DNA of 7,037 nucleotides. Source: Sulfolobaceae archaeon (GTDB lineage: Archaea; Thermoproteota; Thermoprotei_A; Sulfolobales; Sulfolobaceae). How positions within the stretch are numbered: the first letter of the stretch is position 1; each line of letters starts with the position of its first letter. This document shows positions 1 through 6,532 of this stretch, one piece after another. A model generated the notes under the pieces. It searched no databases. It saw only the letters and a list, made by a program, of their open reading frames with translations, and was not told the origin of the DNA. The translations under genes were made by a program, and so were the position numbers. Where the stretch lies: contig JAPYVG010000079.1 in assembly GCA_028277025.1 (NCBI GenBank), positions 1 to 7,037 of the forward strand. Direction: 5' to 3'.

Positions 1-39
1 AAATGAATACATAGTATTCTTGTACCCGTTTGAAACAGT

Positions 40-49
40 AAAAAAGTAA
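40..49 (+). promoter_or_regulatory. Candidate -1 frameshift site: slippery heptamer plus stop
   Basis: The sequence is A AAA AAG TAA, with the zero-frame codons AAA (41-43), AAG (44-46) and TAA (47-49). Slipping back one base on both codons gives AAA AAA GTA and restores the long downstream frame. I see no convincing hairpin at the usual 5-9 base distance downstream. A purine-rich GGAGAGGAG lies at 55-63, but that is after the site, not before it. The same pattern would arise from one missing A in the run. Confidence 0.4.
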
Positions 50-109
50 AAGTTGGAGAGGAGCTGCAAAAATTTGATCTTACAATATCTACTTCAAGTG
101 AGGGAATTA

Positions 110-129
110 AGTATCTTCTAGAAGATACT
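110..129. repeat. Perfect 20-bp palindrome with no loop
   Basis: AGTATCTTCT is followed immediately by its exact reverse complement AGAAGATACT, centred on TCTAGA. It lies inside the coding part of the broken upstream gene, where it encodes part of the segment KYLLEDTS. It begins about 60 bases after the slippery heptamer, too far to be a classical stimulatory hairpin. Its function is unknown. Confidence 0.75.
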
Positions 130-297
130 AGCGGAAAGATTAAGTACAATTTTATCGTATCGTCTAGCGTTACCTCAAGAACTTTAAACGTGATGGTTGG
201 TGTGGAGAAGAAAGGTCTTTTTACTTCGATTCCAATAGAACCGAGACATATATTAGAACATCTGTCTTATAATTTTAAATTCCTTAGAAACGAATAA

Positions 298-332
298 CTT
301 TTCTACAGTTTTCATTATATGTTTAAATTTGA
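298..332 (+). terminator. Possible T-rich terminator of the upstream gene
   Basis: Directly after the TAA at 295-297 come short T runs (CTTTTC, GTTTTC, GTTTAAATTT). Archaeal termination often uses oligo-T tracts without a hairpin. The tracts here are short, so support is weak. The neighbouring gene converges from the other side. Confidence 0.3.
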
Positions 333-336
333 AATT

Positions 337-343
337 AAAAAAA
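337..343 (-). terminator. Oligo-T terminator of the binding-protein gene
   Basis: Read on the minus strand, the TAA stop (346-344) is followed at once by seven T residues, then AATTTCAAATTT. An uninterrupted T7 directly after a stop codon fits factor-independent archaeal termination. No hairpin is seen or needed. Confidence 0.5.
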
Positions 344-2389
344 TTAACTGCTTGAATTAGAGTAGTACATCATATTATAGAAATATCCGACGAATGGGTC
401 ATATACGAATCCTTGTACATATGGCTGTACAAAGAAGTAAGTGCTTGGAACCGGTAACCATACGTAAGGTGCTTCGTGGTATATAATGTTATATGCTTGT
501 GCTACCATCTGTTCTTGCTCTGTCGTATTAGTTATAAACGGTAAAGTTTGATACATTGTCTGCAAGGTCGAAATATTTACCCATGCTAAATTGCCAGATA
601 TTCCTCCAAATTGCACGTCTGTTAATGGCATTAATTGTTGGAATACTGGATCAGGCCAGTCTGGGAACCATCCCAAGTTAACCATAACCGGCGTTCCGTT
701 AGGAGTTGTCCAGCTATCTGTTACTGACGGTAGAACGAACTTGGTAGATATGCTTATTCCTATTTGCTGTAAATCTTGAGTTATTATCGTAAGCTCTTTT
801 TGCTCTAATAAATTAACTGGTGCTAATGAATATATGTCTAACGTAGGTAATTGTTGACCATTCGGGTTTCCTATTACCGTACCATTAGGTAAGACTACGT
901 AAAAGTCTCCCTGATATCCAGCCTCGTTTAGGTATTTAATTGCTAATGCTGGGTTGTAAGTATATTCACTTAGGTTGTCTGGATTATAATAACCAGGAAA
1001 TTGGGGGGAAATTGGCCCTAAATATTCAATTGCTAAATCTTGTCCTTGATAACTGAATATGCTTAGTAATTGCTGGTAGTTAATTGCATACTCTATTGCT
1101 AGTCTAAAGTCGGTTATGTTAGTGGGGAACTTCATCATATTCATCGAGATGTATAGGACTCCAGGTTCAGATCCGAAGTTTCTGAAAGTCTCGTTAATAG
1201 GCATTGAGTTGTAGGGGCTTTGATTAAGTATCTGGTATATGTAAGGTATGCTCACATAGCTCATCTGAGCCTTGTTAGTGAGGAAGTCCTCTACTCTTTG
1301 TTCATGGGATAGACCGTAGTTTATCTCTATTACGGGTATATGAGCGGGCTGTGCAACAGCCGGTATATTAGATACGTTTTGAGCCCAATAGTGTGGGTTT
1401 TTATCTAAGACTATCGTGCTGAAACCACTGGTAACTTTTACTATAACGTATGGACCAGTCCCGTTCATACCATTTTCATCTAGATAAGCGTTAGGTGAGT
1501 TAGGCTGTACACCCCCGTGTTCATCAACGAATACTGGGTTCACTATGGCACCCCACCATGAAGCAATGTCGTAAAGGAAGAATTTGTATGGAGCTAACAC
1601 GTTGATCTGGACTTCATAAGGTCCTTTAACAACGACAGCTTGATATGGGTACTCCATTATCTTCTGAATAGTTGCGTTATTGGCATTAAAGTGGGACAGT
1701 ATAGAAGCCAATATATAAGCTGTTAGGGTATAGTTTTTCGCAGTGGGTAAACCAGTAGCATTTTGAATTGCATTATTAACTCCCCAAGGAATTGCATAAC
1801 CAGTCTGTCCGTAAACCGTAGAGTTGAATAATAGTCCTATATAATTAGCAACTCCGGGCCCTTGACCCATTAGTATAGTCCTATAAAACGAGAACCATAC
1901 GGTTGAAGCATTTACTTGTACTCCATCTGGGAAGTATACTCCTTGTCTAATGAAGAATGTATAGTTCTCGTAGTTTGTTGTAGTATAGTTTTGTGCTATT
2001 ACTGGAACTACTTGATGGAAGTTGCTTCCGTTGAACTCGACTAGCTCTTGGAATAAGGCTGTAAACAATGGACCGTCTTGTACATAGAAACCTGTAGCGG
2101 GGTCTAAAGCGTCTGGTGTAGCAGTTTGAGAGTCATCAACTAGTACACTTGTATTTGGTGGTGAAAGTGTAACCATTGTCGGTGAGGTTGATGTTGTTGT
2201 GCTTATTGATGTGCTAACCGAAGTTGTAGTTGTAGAAGTAATAGTACTGGTAGATACCGTAGTTGTAGAAGTAGTACTAGGATGCTGCGTTGTTAAAAAT
2301 ATTCCAGCTGCTATTGCTATGATTAAAATTACTATTATTAATCCTATAATAGCAGTTTTTGAAAGACCTAACTTCTTTTTACTTTTCAT
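344..2389 (-). CDS. ABC transporter substrate-binding protein, family 5 (Dpp/Opp type)
   Basis: This is the extracellular solute receptor for the divergently encoded transporter. With the start at 2389 it has 681 residues. Residues 1-6 are basic, followed by GLSKTAIIG and a hydrophobic helix at about 12-32, which resembles a class III (pilin-like) signal processed by PibD. A Ser/Thr-rich linker spans about 37-70. SBP_bac_5 hallmarks follow: YTFFIRQGVYFPDG at about 143-156, GTGPYVI near 310-316, the segment from LYISMN to FRLAIEYAI near 412-435, and GWFPDWPDP near 573-581. There are 20 Asn-X-Ser/Thr sequons, two of them followed by Pro. The C-terminus has no membrane segment. An upstream ATG at 2407 would add six residues, but the likely TATA elements place transcription start at or downstream of it, favouring 2389. 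The ligand may be peptides or oligosaccharides; the sequence does not decide. Confidence 0.92.
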   Translation of the reverse strand: MKSKKKLGLSKTAIIGLIIVILIIAIAAGIFLTTQHPSTTSTTTVSTSTITSTTTTSVSTSISTTTSTSPTMVTLSPPNTSVLVDDSQTATPDALDPATGFYVQDGPLFTALFQELVEFNGSNFHQVVPVIAQNYTTTNYENYTFFIRQGVYFPDGVQVNASTVWFSFYRTILMGQGPGVANYIGLLFNSTVYGQTGYAIPWGVNNAIQNATGLPTAKNYTLTAYILASILSHFNANNATIQKIMEYPYQAVVVKGPYEVQINVLAPYKFFLYDIASWWGAIVNPVFVDEHGGVQPNSPNAYLDENGMNGTGPYVIVKVTSGFSTIVLDKNPHYWAQNVSNIPAVAQPAHIPVIEINYGLSHEQRVEDFLTNKAQMSYVSIPYIYQILNQSPYNSMPINETFRNFGSEPGVLYISMNMMKFPTNITDFRLAIEYAINYQQLLSIFSYQGQDLAIEYLGPISPQFPGYYNPDNLSEYTYNPALAIKYLNEAGYQGDFYVVLPNGTVIGNPNGQQLPTLDIYSLAPVNLLEQKELTIITQDLQQIGISISTKFVLPSVTDSWTTPNGTPVMVNLGWFPDWPDPVFQQLMPLTDVQFGGISGNLAWVNISTLQTMYQTLPFITNTTEQEQMVAQAYNIIYHEAPYVWLPVPSTYFFVQPYVQGFVYDPFVGYFYNMMYYSNSSS
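2226..2273 (-). repeat. Imperfect 33-bp repeat encoding the Ser/Thr linker
   Basis: The 15-base word GTAGTTGTAGAAGTA occurs at 2226-2240 and again at 2259-2273, a 33-base (11-codon) period. On the minus strand these encode Ser/Thr-rich blocks beginning STTT. The linker probably grew by in-frame duplication. It would form a flexible, glycosylated spacer between the membrane anchor and the binding domain. Confidence 0.6.
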
Positions 2390-2411
2390 AGTAATCAGTA
2401 TAAGCATCTTT

Positions 2412-2428
2412 TTAACTAGTAATTAACT
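2412..2428. promoter_or_regulatory. Tandem TTAACT half-sites in the divergent promoter
   Basis: TTAACT occurs at 2412-2417 and 2423-2428, exactly 11 bp apart (one helical turn), each bordered by T runs. The pair overlaps the candidate promoter of the minus-strand gene and lies just upstream of the plus-strand operon. A regulator bound here could control both directions. It is also possible that these are simply AT-rich promoter bases. Confidence 0.3.
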
Positions 2429-2434
2429 TTTTCG
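2419..2434 (-). promoter_or_regulatory. Candidate BRE/TATA promoter of the binding-protein gene
   Basis: The minus strand reads GAAAAAG then TTAATTAC, an A-rich BRE-like stretch directly before an AT box. A start site about 27 bases after the box centre would fall near 2396, giving a leader of a few bases before the ATG at 2389 and excluding the ATG at 2407. A second box, TTAAAAA (2415-2409), is slightly close but would also favour 2389. Confidence 0.4.
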
Positions 2435-2454
2435 TTAGTTTTCATATACTATGG

Positions 2455-2467
2455 GAAAATTTAATAA
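2455..2467 (+). promoter_or_regulatory. Candidate BRE/TATA promoter of the permease/ATPase operon
   Basis: GAAAA (BRE-like) is followed directly by TTTAATAA at 2460-2467. The box centre lies about 27 bases before the ATG at 2490, the normal distance to a transcription start in Sulfolobales, so a leaderless transcript beginning at 2490 is predicted. A weaker box, TAATTAA at 2420-2426, has the same spacing to the ATG at 2451 but lacks an A-rich BRE on this strand. Confidence 0.5.
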
Positions 2468-2489
2468 ACAATTTAAGGGATTTATGTTT

Positions 2490-3521
2490 ATGCTGACGGA
2501 TTATATAAAATTTGCTATAAAGAGAATGATAAACGGCTTTATCACCATACTCTTATTGATCTTTTTCGTGTTCGTCCTCATCCATGCAGCAGCACCAAAT
2601 CCTGCACAGCTAGCCCGAATATATGCTGGTAACCCTCATGCCCCTCCCGTGGAGATTCAACAAATAATAAAGGAGTACGGGTTGGATGAACCACTTTACG
2701 TCCAGTTCGTGAACTATCTCAAAGATATATTATCTGGAAACTGGGGTGTAGATCCTATATATAAGACTTCAGAACTGTCATTATTAATTCCTAAACTTGC
2801 CATAAGTCTTCAGATAGTGATACCCGGTGATATTCTAGCGGCAATCCTCGGACTACTCAGTGGGGCAGTGGCAGCATCATCAAGGGGGACATGGAAGGAC
2901 AAAACAATTAAAGGGTTATATATTACAACGTGGGCTTCCCCTCCCTTCTTCATTGCAATTGTTTTGCAACTAGTCATAGCTTACTATCTAAATTTGTTAC
3001 CTGCAGGGGAACCGGTAAATGAGTTGCTCACTTGTCCACCTCACTATACAGACTTTCCAATACTTAACGCGTTAATTGATGGAGACTGGACGTTCTTTGT
3101 ATCCGCTGTTAGGCATGCAATACTACCCTCCTTAAGTATTGCTATAATTACGTTTGGCTTGTTCACAAGAGTAACTAGGGCTACAATGATAGACTCTATG
3201 GAATCGGATTACACTAAACTAGCCTTAGCTAAAGGTCTCACAAGACGTTATGTAGTATATAAGATTGCGTTAAGGAATAGTCTAATTCCAGTAATAACCC
3301 TAATAGCGCTCTTTTTTGGCTATTCAGTAGCTGGGGCGGTTCTGGTTGAAGACATTTTCAGTTATCAGGGCATAGGATATTACATAACTCAAGCAATAGA
3401 GAACCTAGATTATATCGCTGTTCTAGACTTTACAATTATAGTCGGAATTGCTGTAATAGTAGCCAACTTTGTAGCGGATCTTCTTTACGGTATATTAGAT
3501 CCGCGGGTGAAGGTTCAATGA
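2490..3521 (+). CDS. dppB: ABC transporter permease, DppB/OppB type
   Basis: This is an inner subunit of the membrane channel, 343 residues from the ATG at 2490. The start (MLTDYIKFAIKRMINGF) then a first membrane helix at about 18-35 matches the family. The segment from YGLDEPLYVQF to LSGNWGV (residues 63-87) is the conserved DppB periplasmic-side motif. Further helices lie near 105-130, 145-168, 212-230, 265-286 and 311-335. The cytoplasmic ATPase-contact (EAA) loop is at 240-269, with LALAKGLTRRYVVYK and LRNSLIPV. The C-terminus, LLYGILDPRV, is typical. An ATG at 2451 would give 356 residues with 13 extra hydrophilic and aromatic residues; the strong TATA box within that extension argues against it, though a weaker upstream box could support it. 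The stop overlaps the next start as ATGA. The symbol is by family; the substrate is unknown. Confidence 0.92.
   Translation: MLTDYIKFAIKRMINGFITILLLIFFVFVLIHAAAPNPAQLARIYAGNPHAPPVEIQQIIKEYGLDEPLYVQFVNYLKDILSGNWGVDPIYKTSELSLLIPKLAISLQIVIPGDILAAILGLLSGAVAASSRGTWKDKTIKGLYITTWASPPFFIAIVLQLVIAYYLNLLPAGEPVNELLTCPPHYTDFPILNALIDGDWTFFVSAVRHAILPSLSIAIITFGLFTRVTRATMIDSMESDYTKLALAKGLTRRYVVYKIALRNSLIPVITLIALFFGYSVAGAVLVEDIFSYQGIGYYITQAIENLDYIAVLDFTIIVGIAVIVANFVADLLYGILDPRVKVQ
3505..3510 (+). promoter_or_regulatory. Shine-Dalgarno site for the second permease
   Basis: GGGTGA lies seven bases before the ATG at 3518, inside the end of the first permease gene. It supports this start and coupled translation. 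Confidence 0.55.
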
Positions 3522-4606
3522 ACTTCAGAAAGGAGTGGAGAAGATTTGTTATAATAGCATTAGCTCTTTACCTTTTAATAAACATAGGAGTGTACCTACA
3601 TTATGCAAACAAAGGAACGCTACAATCCGTTCATTTCGACATATTATCATTAATTCCTTACGTCCTGTTCTCGACCTTCAGTATAACGATCTCAGTAGCT
3701 ATACTAGCGCTAGTTTTCTTTTTAACGAATAAGACAGTAAGGCTAGTTTTGAAAAGTAAACCTGCACTAGTAGCTTTCATAATTCTTTTCGCTTATTACA
3801 TATGGTCTTTATTTGAGGGACTGTTGGAGTACGCCTCGGGACAAATACTTTACGTAAGACTTTCATATATGTTCTTACCTTATAATCCGTTCCAGTACAA
3901 CTCGTCAACGGCTCTTCTACCTCCGTCATTTGCGCATCCTTTCGGCACTAACTCTAACGGAGAGGACATTTTATCAAGAGTTTTGTATGCAACTCCTTCT
4001 GATGCTGAGATTTCCACGATTGTAGTATTATCAGCTATATTAATAGGGGGAGTGGTAGGAATATTATCAGGGTATTTTGGTGGTATTGTTGATGAAGTAC
4101 TAATGAGAATAACTGATGTGTTTCTGGCAGTACCGGGTTTGATTTTAGTTATAGCGGTTAGTGTCTTATTGGGAGAGTCTTTTACTAGTGCAATAATAGG
4201 CTTAATGGTACCGTGGTGGGCTACTTATGCAAGGCTTTTCAGGAGTCAAACATTAGTAGTCAAAAATATGCAATATATTGACGCAGCAAAACTTCTTGGT
4301 CTAGGTAGGTTGAAGATTCTCACGAAGCACGTTGTCCATAATGTAATAGATGCTGTTCTAGCCTATGCCTCTCTTGACTTCGGTAACGTGATCTTGACGT
4401 ACGCGACTTTAACGTTTTTGGGAATCGGATTGCTCAATCCTAACACTCCAGAATGGGGCTCAATGGTGTCTCACGGAGTTGAAGAATTACCGCAAGCGTG
4501 GTGGTATCCAGTATTTCCATCTCTAGTTATTGTGATCATTGTAACCAGTTTTATATTACTTGGAGACAGAATTCAAGACGTAATCTCTGGGAGGGTGGTT
4601 TATTGA
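3518..4606 (+). CDS. dppC: ABC transporter permease, DppC/OppC type, with extended N-terminus
   Basis: This is the second channel subunit, 362 residues. The family signature is HPFGTNSNGEDILSRVLYATP at 140-160 (usually HPFGTDxxGRD). The EAA loop lies at about 253-272 (YIDAAKLLGLGRLKILTKHV), with Asp in place of the usual Glu. The C-terminus, LGDRIQDVISGRV, matches the common GDxLRDxLDPR ending. The core has helices near 167-190, 201-218, 222-238, 275-305 and 332-348. Unusually, about 139 residues precede the HPFGT motif, with three hydrophobic segments (about 11-28, 43-70, 83-105); a typical DppC has one helix there and roughly 70 residues. The start is set by the GGGTGA site and the 4-base ATGA overlap with the first permease. 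The stop overlaps the TTG start of the following ATPase. Confidence 0.92.
   Translation: MNFRKEWRRFVIIALALYLLINIGVYLHYANKGTLQSVHFDILSLIPYVLFSTFSITISVAILALVFFLTNKTVRLVLKSKPALVAFIILFAYYIWSLFEGLLEYASGQILYVRLSYMFLPYNPFQYNSSTALLPPSFAHPFGTNSNGEDILSRVLYATPSDAEISTIVVLSAILIGGVVGILSGYFGGIVDEVLMRITDVFLAVPGLILVIAVSVLLGESFTSAIIGLMVPWWATYARLFRSQTLVVKNMQYIDAAKLLGLGRLKILTKHVVHNVIDAVLAYASLDFGNVILTYATLTFLGIGLLNPNTPEWGSMVSHGVEELPQAWWYPVFPSLVIVIIVTSFILLGDRIQDVISGRVVY
4589..4598 (+). promoter_or_regulatory. Shine-Dalgarno site deciding the TTG start of the first ATPase
   Basis: GGGAGGGTGG ends four bases before TTG at 4603, with its GAGG core eight bases away. No in-frame ATG lies near. The frame stays open upstream to an ATG at 4498, but those 35 codons overlap the permease and resemble nothing in ATPases. 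Confidence 0.6.
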
Positions 4607-5562
4607 GCTTACTAGAAGTTAATGATTTGAGTGTGGGATATAAGGCGTTAGCGGGTAAGTTTACAGTACTTCATAATATTAACTTCTCGCTAGAGGAAGG
4701 AGAAATTGTAGGAATTGTTGGAGAATCTGGTTCTGGAAAGAGCACTTTTGGTCACGCTATCATAAGGTTATTACCTCCTAATTCATTTATAGAAAAAGGC
4801 TCGATAATATTTCAGGGTAAAAATCTCGTGAAATTGAATGAAAAGGAGATGACTAAGGTAAGAGGAACTGGTATATTCATGATCCTTCAAAATCCCCTTA
4901 ATAGTCTGAATCCAGTAAAAAGAATAGGAGATCAGTTATTAGAAGCTGTAAAAGTCAAGAAGCCTGGAGTAGATGAAAAAGAGGCTAATGAAATTGTACT
5001 AAACGCGGTAAAAGACGTAAGGTTACCTGATCCTGAGGAGATCATAAAGAAATACCCTCATCAACTTTCTGGCGGTCAAATTCAGAGGGTCGTAATAGCA
5101 ATGGCTCTAATATTGAGACCCAAGATCCTGATTGCAGATGAACCTACTTCAGCTTTGGACGTAACTATTCAAGCTCAGATAGTAAAATTGTTTAAACAGT
5201 TACGGGATGAAGAGAAGATCTCTATAATCTTTATATCTCATGATATATCGTTAGTCTACGCTATAGCTGACAGACTGGTAGTGATGTATGCAGGAAGAAT
5301 AATGGAGGATGGAAACATAGAAGATGTTATAAAAAGTCCTTTGCATCCTTATACTCAGGGTTTAACATCAAGTATACCATCTATAACTAAGAAAGAGGGA
5401 GGACTTAAAGCAATTGAAGGTTCTCCTCCTTCCTTTTTAGTCTTACCGATGGGGTGTAAGTTTAACCCTAGATGTGATAGGGTGATGGAGAAATGTAAGA
5501 TGAAAGAACCAGAGTTGGTTGAAGTAAAAGGGCGAAAGGTGAGGTGCTGGTTATATGAGTAA
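4603..5562 (+). CDS. dppD: ABC transporter ATP-binding protein, DppD/OppD type (TTG start)
   Basis: One of two ATPases that power import, 319 residues from a TTG start that overlaps the permease stop (TTGA). The nucleotide-binding domain is complete: Walker A GESGSGKST (40-48), Q-loop LQNP (95-98), signature LSGGQ (155-159), Walker B ILIADE (175-180), D-loop SALD (183-186) and H-loop His213 in FISHD. A C-terminal oligopeptide-transporter domain holds Cys285, Cys291, Cys298 and Cys315 in the pattern FNPRC, C and CW. In some DppD-like proteins the equivalent cysteines bind a 4Fe-4S cluster, so a cluster is inferred. It should pair with the next ATPase as a heterodimer on the cytoplasmic face. 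A longer reading from the ATG at 4498 is rejected because of the strong Shine-Dalgarno site and the normal family N-terminus LLEVNDLSVGY. Confidence 0.93.
   Translation: MSLLEVNDLSVGYKALAGKFTVLHNINFSLEEGEIVGIVGESGSGKSTFGHAIIRLLPPNSFIEKGSIIFQGKNLVKLNEKEMTKVRGTGIFMILQNPLNSLNPVKRIGDQLLEAVKVKKPGVDEKEANEIVLNAVKDVRLPDPEEIIKKYPHQLSGGQIQRVVIAMALILRPKILIADEPTSALDVTIQAQIVKLFKQLRDEEKISIIFISHDISLVYAIADRLVVMYAGRIMEDGNIEDVIKSPLHPYTQGLTSSIPSITKKEGGLKAIEGSPPSFLVLPMGCKFNPRCDRVMEKCKMKEPELVEVKGRKVRCWLYE
5538..5546 (+). promoter_or_regulatory. Shine-Dalgarno site for the second ATPase
   Basis: GGTGAGGTG contains GAGGTG, a full match to the expected complement of crenarchaeal 16S rRNA, eight bases before the ATG at 5555. 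It lies inside the end of the preceding ATPase gene. Confidence 0.65.
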
Positions 5563-6532
5563 AGAGGTTATATATGAAGTGAGGCATTTAAAGAAGTATT
5601 TTGAGATAAAAAAGGTTGGGCTAATAGAAAAACTCTTCCGCGAGAAACCTATTTACGTAAAAGCTCTTGACGATATTAGCCTTGAGATTTACAGCGGTGA
5701 AGTATTGGGAGTTGTAGGTGAGTCGGGTTCTGGTAAAACGACATTAGGAAGGATTTTAGCCACATTAGACCTTCCTACGTCGGGGGAAATATACTTTAAA
5801 GGGGAAAGAGTAACTAAGGAGAATTTGTCCAAAATTAGAGGAAAAGTACAGATGGTCTTTCAGAATCCGGCATCGAGCTTAGATCCCAGAATGAAAATCT
5901 TAGATATTCTCTTGGAGGCCTCACGTAGACTACCAAAAGAGGAAAGGCTGAAAGCGGTTAGAAACACTTTAGAAGAAGTGGGGCTTGATTATGAATACGT
6001 AGCAAATAAGTATCCTAGAGAGCTATCAGGTGGGCAATTACAGAGAGTGGCTATCGCTAGGGCTATAATCACGTCTCCTGAATTTTTAGTGTTGGATGAA
6101 CCTACCTCTGCCTTAGATGTTTCAGTTCAAGCTCAAATATTGAATCTTCTGGTTAAATTACAGAGGGAGAAAAACATAACGTACATGTTTATTACGCATA
6201 ACATAAGTGTGGCGAAATTCATTTCCGACAGGGTAGCAGTCTTATATGCAGGGAAGTTGGTTGAAATAGGGCAAGTAGAGGAAGTAATATCTTCACCTAA
6301 ACATCCCTATACTCAAAGCTTGATTTCTTCAGTGCCAACATTGTCTAAGAAGGCACTAACTCCGCCTTCTGGTGAAGTACCTTCGCTAATTAATCCTCCT
6401 CCGGCTTGTAGATTTAATCCAAGATGTCCTTATGCAATGGATATTTGCAAAAAAGAGGAGCCTCCACTTTTCGAGATTGGTGGTAGGAAAGTAGCATGTT
6501 GGTTGTTAGACCAAAAATCTCAAAAACAATAG
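5555..6532 (+). CDS. dppF: ABC transporter ATP-binding protein, DppF/OppF type
   Basis: The partner ATPase, 325 residues. Motifs: Walker A GESGSGKTT (55-63), Q-loop FQNP (102-105), signature LSGGQ (157-161), Walker B FLVLDE (177-182), D-loop SALD (185-188) and His215 (FITHN; Asn follows His where Asp is more usual). The insertion VGLIEKLFREKPIYVKALDD (21-40) before the first sheet is typical of DppF, where it separates this subunit from DppD. The C-terminal cysteines are Cys285, Cys291, Cys298 and Cys315, with the same spacing as the first ATPase, so a 4Fe-4S site is again inferred. The start overlaps the upstream stop by eight bases and has a strong Shine-Dalgarno site. All catalytic residues are present, so both ATP sites of the heterodimer should be competent. 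Confidence 0.93.
   Translation: MSKEVIYEVRHLKKYFEIKKVGLIEKLFREKPIYVKALDDISLEIYSGEVLGVVGESGSGKTTLGRILATLDLPTSGEIYFKGERVTKENLSKIRGKVQMVFQNPASSLDPRMKILDILLEASRRLPKEERLKAVRNTLEEVGLDYEYVANKYPRELSGGQLQRVAIARAIITSPEFLVLDEPTSALDVSVQAQILNLLVKLQREKNITYMFITHNISVAKFISDRVAVLYAGKLVEIGQVEEVISSPKHPYTQSLISSVPTLSKKALTPPSGEVPSLINPPPACRFNPRCPYAMDICKKEEPPLFEIGGRKVACWLLDQKSQKQ

Larger units (their letters stand above)
1..297 (+). pseudogene. 3' end of an unknown gene, broken or recoded by a -1 frameshift
   Basis: Two open frames join to make one plausible protein. From position 2 the frame reads NEYIVFLYPFETVKK and meets a TAA at 47-49. The frame one base back then continues KVKVGEELQKF and stays open to the TAA at 295-297. 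That second part has no ATG, GTG or TTG before codon 190, so it is unlikely to be a separate gene. The junction is the heptamer A AAA AAG (40-46), in the correct phase for -1 ribosomal slippage. The product is beta-strand rich and ends in a probable amphipathic helix (HILEHLSYNFKFL). This layout resembles SRPBCC/START-like small proteins found in Sulfolobales (DUF3211 type), but that is only a fold-level guess. It could be a recoded intact gene, a pseudogene with a one-base deletion, or a homopolymer sequencing error. The 5' end lies outside the window. Confidence 0.6.

Noticed and set aside
591..779. Plus-strand open frame opposite the binding-protein gene
   Set aside because: It is short, lies fully antisense to strong coding sequence, and has no family features.
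2199..2426. Plus-strand open frame rich in Val and Ile opposite the Ser/Thr linker
   Set aside because: It is the antisense reading of the repetitive linker and membrane helix; Thr and Ser codons read backwards give Val and Leu-like codons.
2439..2459. Imperfect inverted repeat TTTTCATA-TAC-TATGGGAAAA before the operon promoter
   Set aside because: The arms match only with a two-base bulge and are AT-rich, so chance is likely. It may merit a look if the region proves conserved.
3535..3732. Alternative-frame open reading inside the second permease
   Set aside because: It overlaps well-supported permease coding sequence and has no credible start signal.
4498..4602. 35-codon N-terminal extension of the first ATPase from an ATG
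   Set aside because: It overlaps the permease and reads as out-of-frame sequence, while a strong Shine-Dalgarno site precedes the TTG at 4603 and the protein from there has the normal family N-terminus.
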